26,426 bases of DNA from Oscillospiraceae bacterium (GTDB lineage Bacteria > Bacillota_A > Clostridia > Oscillospirales > Oscillospiraceae). The position numbers and the translations under genes are program-made. The notes below the pieces were generated by a model. The model had not been told where the DNA came from. It saw only the letters and a program-made list of their open reading frames with translations, and ran no database searches. The stretch is from NCBI GenBank assembly GCA_017411905.1, contig JAFQPB010000043.1, forward strand, positions 1 through 26,426. The letters are read 5' to 3'. How positions within the stretch are numbered: the first letter of the stretch is position 1; each line of letters starts with the position of its first letter. Below are positions 23,421 to 26,426 of this stretch, piece by piece.

Positions 23421-24060
23421 GAATCCCGGTATTTCCGGCCTCATTTCCGCATTTGCTATGATCCCCATCGTTGTATTTACGCCCCTTGCCCGTAAGATGG
23501 TGGTCAAGTATGGCAAGAAGGAGTTGTCCAAGATCGGCGCGATCTGCTACATTCTTGGCGCATTGCTCCTGTTTGCTGCACCTCTCGGTCTTATCCCTGT
23601 CAGCGAAGACAATACCGGTCTTGACCTGATCGTTTATGTGGTTGCACAGCTTGTCTGCGCTTTGGGTTTGGGTATCTACTCTACCGTTTCCTGGGCAATG
23701 ATGGGCGATGCCATTGACTACAGCGAGTGGAAATACGGCGTTCGTGAGGAAGGCACCGTCTATGCGCTGCACTCCTTCTTCCGTAAGCTGGCTCAGGGCG
23801 TGGGTCCTGCTGTAGCGGTTGCCATTATGGGCACTATGGGCTATGTCAACAATGCTGTTGATCCGAAAACCGGTGCAGAGTTCATCGATGTGAACCTGAT
23901 CTCTTGGGCAAACAGACTGGAGATCCGTTCTTTGGTTGCTGTTTTGTATCTGGTTGCAGGTATCTTTATCTTCGTAGGTTTGGGCCTTGTCTACAATCTG
24001 GATAAGAAGACTCTGGAGAAGATGAATACCGAACTGGCTGCCCGCAAGGCTGCTGAGTAA
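23335..24060 (+). pseudogene. GPH-family sugar:cation symporter, C-terminal part (frameshifted)
   Basis: Second half of the same symporter, in the +1 frame relative to the first. Seen: GMFIGMQGATTAVDVTFQVY, about six membrane segments, and the GPH ending motif MMGDAIDYSEWKYGVREEGTVYALHSF-type (about residues 122-148), with a helical C-terminal tail (EKMNTELAARKAAE). No ribosome-binding site is visible at the TTG (23335) or the following ATG (23353), so independent translation is unlikely. The sequence is otherwise fully conserved, which argues for a very recent mutation or a sequencing error. The paired GH2 gene suggests a beta-galactoside or glucuronide as substrate (inference). Confidence 0.85.
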
Positions 24061-24071
24061 TGAAAAAAGAG

Positions 24072-24101
24072 CTGCCGCATCTGCATAGGCGGGTGCGGCA
24101 G
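24072..24101 (+). terminator. Hairpin between symporter and GH2 genes
   Basis: Stem CTGCCGCA (24072-24079) with TGCGGCAG (24094-24101), about 10 nt after the symporter stop, followed only by TTT. It could be a leaky terminator or an mRNA-processing or stability hairpin that sets the symporter-to-GH2 ratio; an efficient terminator is unlikely. Confidence 0.5.
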
Positions 24102-24133
24102 TTTCACGGAAACTGTGTTTGGAGGAAACCAAA

Positions 24134-26383
24134 TTGAGAAAAATTATTTGTATGAACGAAGGCTGGCAGTTTATCAAGAACTGCGCTGACCCCAAGGCTA
24201 CCGAGGGTGCCGAAAAGGTGAACCTGCCCCACTGCTGGAACGCTGTGGACGGTCAGGACGGCGGCAACGACTATTTCCGCGGTGACTGCCTGTACACCAA
24301 GACCTTAAAGAAGTCCGAGCTGGGCGAGGGCCTGCATTACTTGGAAATCCGCGGTGCCAACTCCTCTGCAGATGTTTATGTTAATGGCAATGCAGTAGGT
24401 CACCACGACGGCGGCTACTCCACTTGGCGGGTAAACCTGACCGACGCCCTGACGGAGGAGGAAAATCTGCTGGCCATCGTGGTAAACAATGCAGCCAATG
24501 AGACGGTTTATCCCCAGATGGCGGACTTTACCTTCTACGGCGGCATTTACCGTGACGTTTACCTCATCACCGTAAACGAGACCCACTTCGACCTTGATTA
24601 CTTCGGTGCACCCGGCATTAAGATCACCCCTGCCGTAAACGGCAAGGATGCTGCTGTGGAGGTGGAGGTCTACACCACCGAGCTTAAGGCCGGCCAGCAG
24701 ATCGTTTACACGCTGTACGATCAGGACGAGAAGGAGCTGCAGAAGCTGTCTTCTGCCGATAAGAAGGTCACCTTTGAGATTAAGAATGTCCACCTGTGGC
24801 ACGGCCGCAAGGACCCCTACCTCTATTGCTGTGAGGCAGAGATCGTAGAGGGTGACAGCGTGATTGATAATGTTTGTTCCCGTTTCGGCTGCCGTACCTT
24901 TAAGATCGACCCCGATAATGGCTTCATCCTCAACGGCGAGGCGTATCCGCTCCGCGGTGTTTCCCGCCATCAGGACCGCTGGGGCGTGGGTAACGCTCTG
25001 ACAAAAGCCCATCACGAGGAGGATATTGATCTGATTTGCGAGGTGGGCTGCACCACCATCCGTCTTGCCCACTATCAGCACGATCAGTATTTCTACGACC
25101 TGTGTGACCAGAAGGGTCTTGTGATTTGGGCAGAAATCCCCTATATTTCCAAGCATATGCCCACCGGCCGTGAGAACACCATCTCCCAGATGAAGGAGCT
25201 GATCTCGCAAAACTACAACCACCCCTCTATCGTGGTTTGGGGTCTTTCCAACGAAATTTCCATCGGTGGCAGCGACGAGGATTTGATGGAAAACCATAGA
25301 ATCCTCAATGACCTGTGCCACGAAATGGATAAGACGAGACTGACTACCGTTGCAGCCGTCTCTATGTGCAAGATGGAGGATCCCTATCTGCAGATCCCCG
25401 ATGTGGTCTCCTATAACCACTATTTCGGCTGGTACGGCGGCGAAACCTCTATGAACGGCCCTTGGTTTGATAAGTTCCACGCAATGCATCCCAGTATTCC
25501 TATCGGCTGCTCTGAGTACGGCTGTGAGGCACTGAACTGGCACACCTCCGATCCCCGGCAGGGTGACTACACCGAGGAATATCAGGCGTATTACCACGAG
25601 GAGCTGATAAAGCAGCTCTATACCCGCAAGTATATGTGGGCGACCCATGTATGGAATATGTTCGACTTCGGTGCCGATGCCCGCGCAGAGGGCGGCGAGA
25701 ACGGTCAGAACCACAAGGGTCTTGTGACCTTCGACCGTAGCTATAAGAAGGACGCCTTCTACGCCTATAAGGCTTGGCTTTCTGATGAGCCTTTCGTCCA
25801 CCTGTGCGGCAAGCGTTATATTGACCGGGTGGAGGATGTAACGAAGGTCACGGTTTATTCCAATCAGAAGACTGTGGAGCTGTTTGCCAACGGTAAGTCT
25901 TTGGGCGTAAAGGAAGCGGCTGACCACTTCTTCTATTTCGATGTTCCCAATGCAGGCGAGACCAAGCTCACTGCCGTTTCCGGCGATCTGAAGGACGAGA
26001 GCATCATCCGCAAGGTGGATACCTTCAATGAGGATTACCGCCTGAAGGAAGAGGGCGCGATCCTCAACTGGTTTGACATCGAGGAGAAGCCCGGCCGGCT
26101 GTCTCTGAACTCCAAGATGGGTGACGTGATCTCCACCTTCCGCGGCAAGCTGATCTTTATGAAGCTGATGGGCAAGATGCTTGGCGGCAAGAAGAAGGGT
26201 GAGCCGAAAAAGAAGGCGGCAGGCTTCGAGGTCACACCTGAGATGATGAGTATGATGAACGGCTTTACCGTTCTGCGTCTGCTGACTATGGCCGGCGGTA
26301 TGATGAATGTGAAGTTCACCAAGGAAGAGCTGCTGGCTCTTAACAAGAAGCTTAGCCGCATCCGCGAGCCTAAGAAGAAATAA
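24134..26383 (+). CDS. Glycoside hydrolase family 2 (beta-galactosidase/glucuronidase-like)
   Basis: 749-residue cytoplasmic GH2 enzyme without a signal peptide, hydrolysing a beta-linked glycoside brought in by the adjacent symporter. Seen: N-terminal sugar-binding jelly-roll (WQFIKN... VNLPHCWN, about 10-145), an Ig-like domain (about 165-255), and a TIM barrel from about 260 with RGVSRHQD (274-281), acid/base Glu374 in GLSNE, and nucleophile Glu461 in SEYG. A beta-rich segment follows to about 640, then a Met- and Lys-rich helical tail (658-749) not usual in GH2. The start is TTG (24134-24136), after GGAGGAAACCAAA; the ORF's earlier TTG overlaps the ribosome-binding site. Substrate cannot be fixed from sequence. 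Confidence 0.92.
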   Translation: MRKIICMNEGWQFIKNCADPKATEGAEKVNLPHCWNAVDGQDGGNDYFRGDCLYTKTLKKSELGEGLHYLEIRGANSSADVYVNGNAVGHHDGGYSTWRVNLTDALTEEENLLAIVVNNAANETVYPQMADFTFYGGIYRDVYLITVNETHFDLDYFGAPGIKITPAVNGKDAAVEVEVYTTELKAGQQIVYTLYDQDEKELQKLSSADKKVTFEIKNVHLWHGRKDPYLYCCEAEIVEGDSVIDNVCSRFGCRTFKIDPDNGFILNGEAYPLRGVSRHQDRWGVGNALTKAHHEEDIDLICEVGCTTIRLAHYQHDQYFYDLCDQKGLVIWAEIPYISKHMPTGRENTISQMKELISQNYNHPSIVVWGLSNEISIGGSDEDLMENHRILNDLCHEMDKTRLTTVAAVSMCKMEDPYLQIPDVVSYNHYFGWYGGETSMNGPWFDKFHAMHPSIPIGCSEYGCEALNWHTSDPRQGDYTEEYQAYYHEELIKQLYTRKYMWATHVWNMFDFGADARAEGGENGQNHKGLVTFDRSYKKDAFYAYKAWLSDEPFVHLCGKRYIDRVEDVTKVTVYSNQKTVELFANGKSLGVKEAADHFFYFDVPNAGETKLTAVSGDLKDESIIRKVDTFNEDYRLKEEGAILNWFDIEEKPGRLSLNSKMGDVISTFRGKLIFMKLMGKMLGGKKKGEPKKKAAGFEVTPEMMSMMNGFTVLRLLTMAGGMMNVKFTKEELLALNKKLSRIREPKKK

Positions 26384-26393
26384 TAAAATCATA

Positions 26394-26414
26394 ACCACCG
26401 GCCGTGCCGGTGGT
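26394..26414 (+). terminator. Hairpin after the GH2 gene
   Basis: Perfect 9-bp stem ACCACCGGC, loop CGT, GCCGGTGGT, 10 nt after the stop. No T-tract follows inside the 12 remaining bases, so terminator function is uncertain. Confidence 0.5.
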
Positions 26415-26426
26415 ATGCACAGGCCC

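Noticed and set aside
24305..26398. Minus-strand open frame of 697 codons
   Set aside because: Exactly antisense to the GH2 gene, which carries catalytic motifs; it arises from codon bias.

Overview
The window looks like a chromosomal segment of a low-oxygen gut Firmicute, most likely a Clostridia/Oscillospirales member. This is inferred from strong GGAGG ribosome-binding sites, sigma-A-type promoters, a T-box leader, a Firmicute-style eut locus with a PduL-type phosphotransacylase, and the dispersed small palindromes. No 16S rRNA or other taxonomic marker is present, so genus cannot be given.

Layout. 1-2.1 kb (minus): the 5' part of gap (GAPDH, running off the left edge) and an AlaX-type alanyl-tRNA editing protein. 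2.2-3.0 kb (plus): an orphan ParB/Noc-family protein, ending at a strong bidirectional terminator. 3.1-6.65 kb (minus): a small zinc-ribbon protein with its own promoter, then the Holliday-junction operon ruvC-ruvA-[RAYT]-[DUF6487-like]-ruvB. This operon carries a REP-associated Y1/HUH transposase and a small zinc-ribbon gene wedged between ruvA and ruvB, and is full of small hairpin repeats.

6.7-16.8 kb (plus): a compact 12-gene ethanolamine-utilisation microcompartment operon, eutG-A-B-C-L-E-M-T-pduL-(unnamed)-eutN-H. EutH imports ethanolamine. EutBC (reactivated by EutA, supplied with adenosylcobalamin by EutT) makes acetaldehyde and ammonia. EutE makes acetyl-CoA, PduL makes acetyl-phosphate, and EutG makes ethanol and recycles NAD. 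EutL, EutM and EutN are shell proteins. No eutV/W, P, S, K, J or Q is in the window, and there is little room for the usual antitermination leader.

16.8-19.3 kb: a long palindromic repeat, then metG behind a methionine T-box leader that itself contains a dispersed palindrome. 19.4-21.1 kb: an internally duplicated lipoprotein. 21.2-26.4 kb: a sugar locus with an AraC regulator (minus) divergent from a GPH-family symporter that is split by a frameshift, followed by a GH2 glycosidase with an unusual Met/Lys-rich C-terminal tail.

The most notable signal beyond ordinary genes is a set of three families of dispersed palindromes: A, GTAGGGG-type; B, TGTCATTGCGA-type; C, TGTCATYCTGAGC-type. They sit in operon gaps, inside a riboswitch leader, and in frame inside the RAYT transposase gene.
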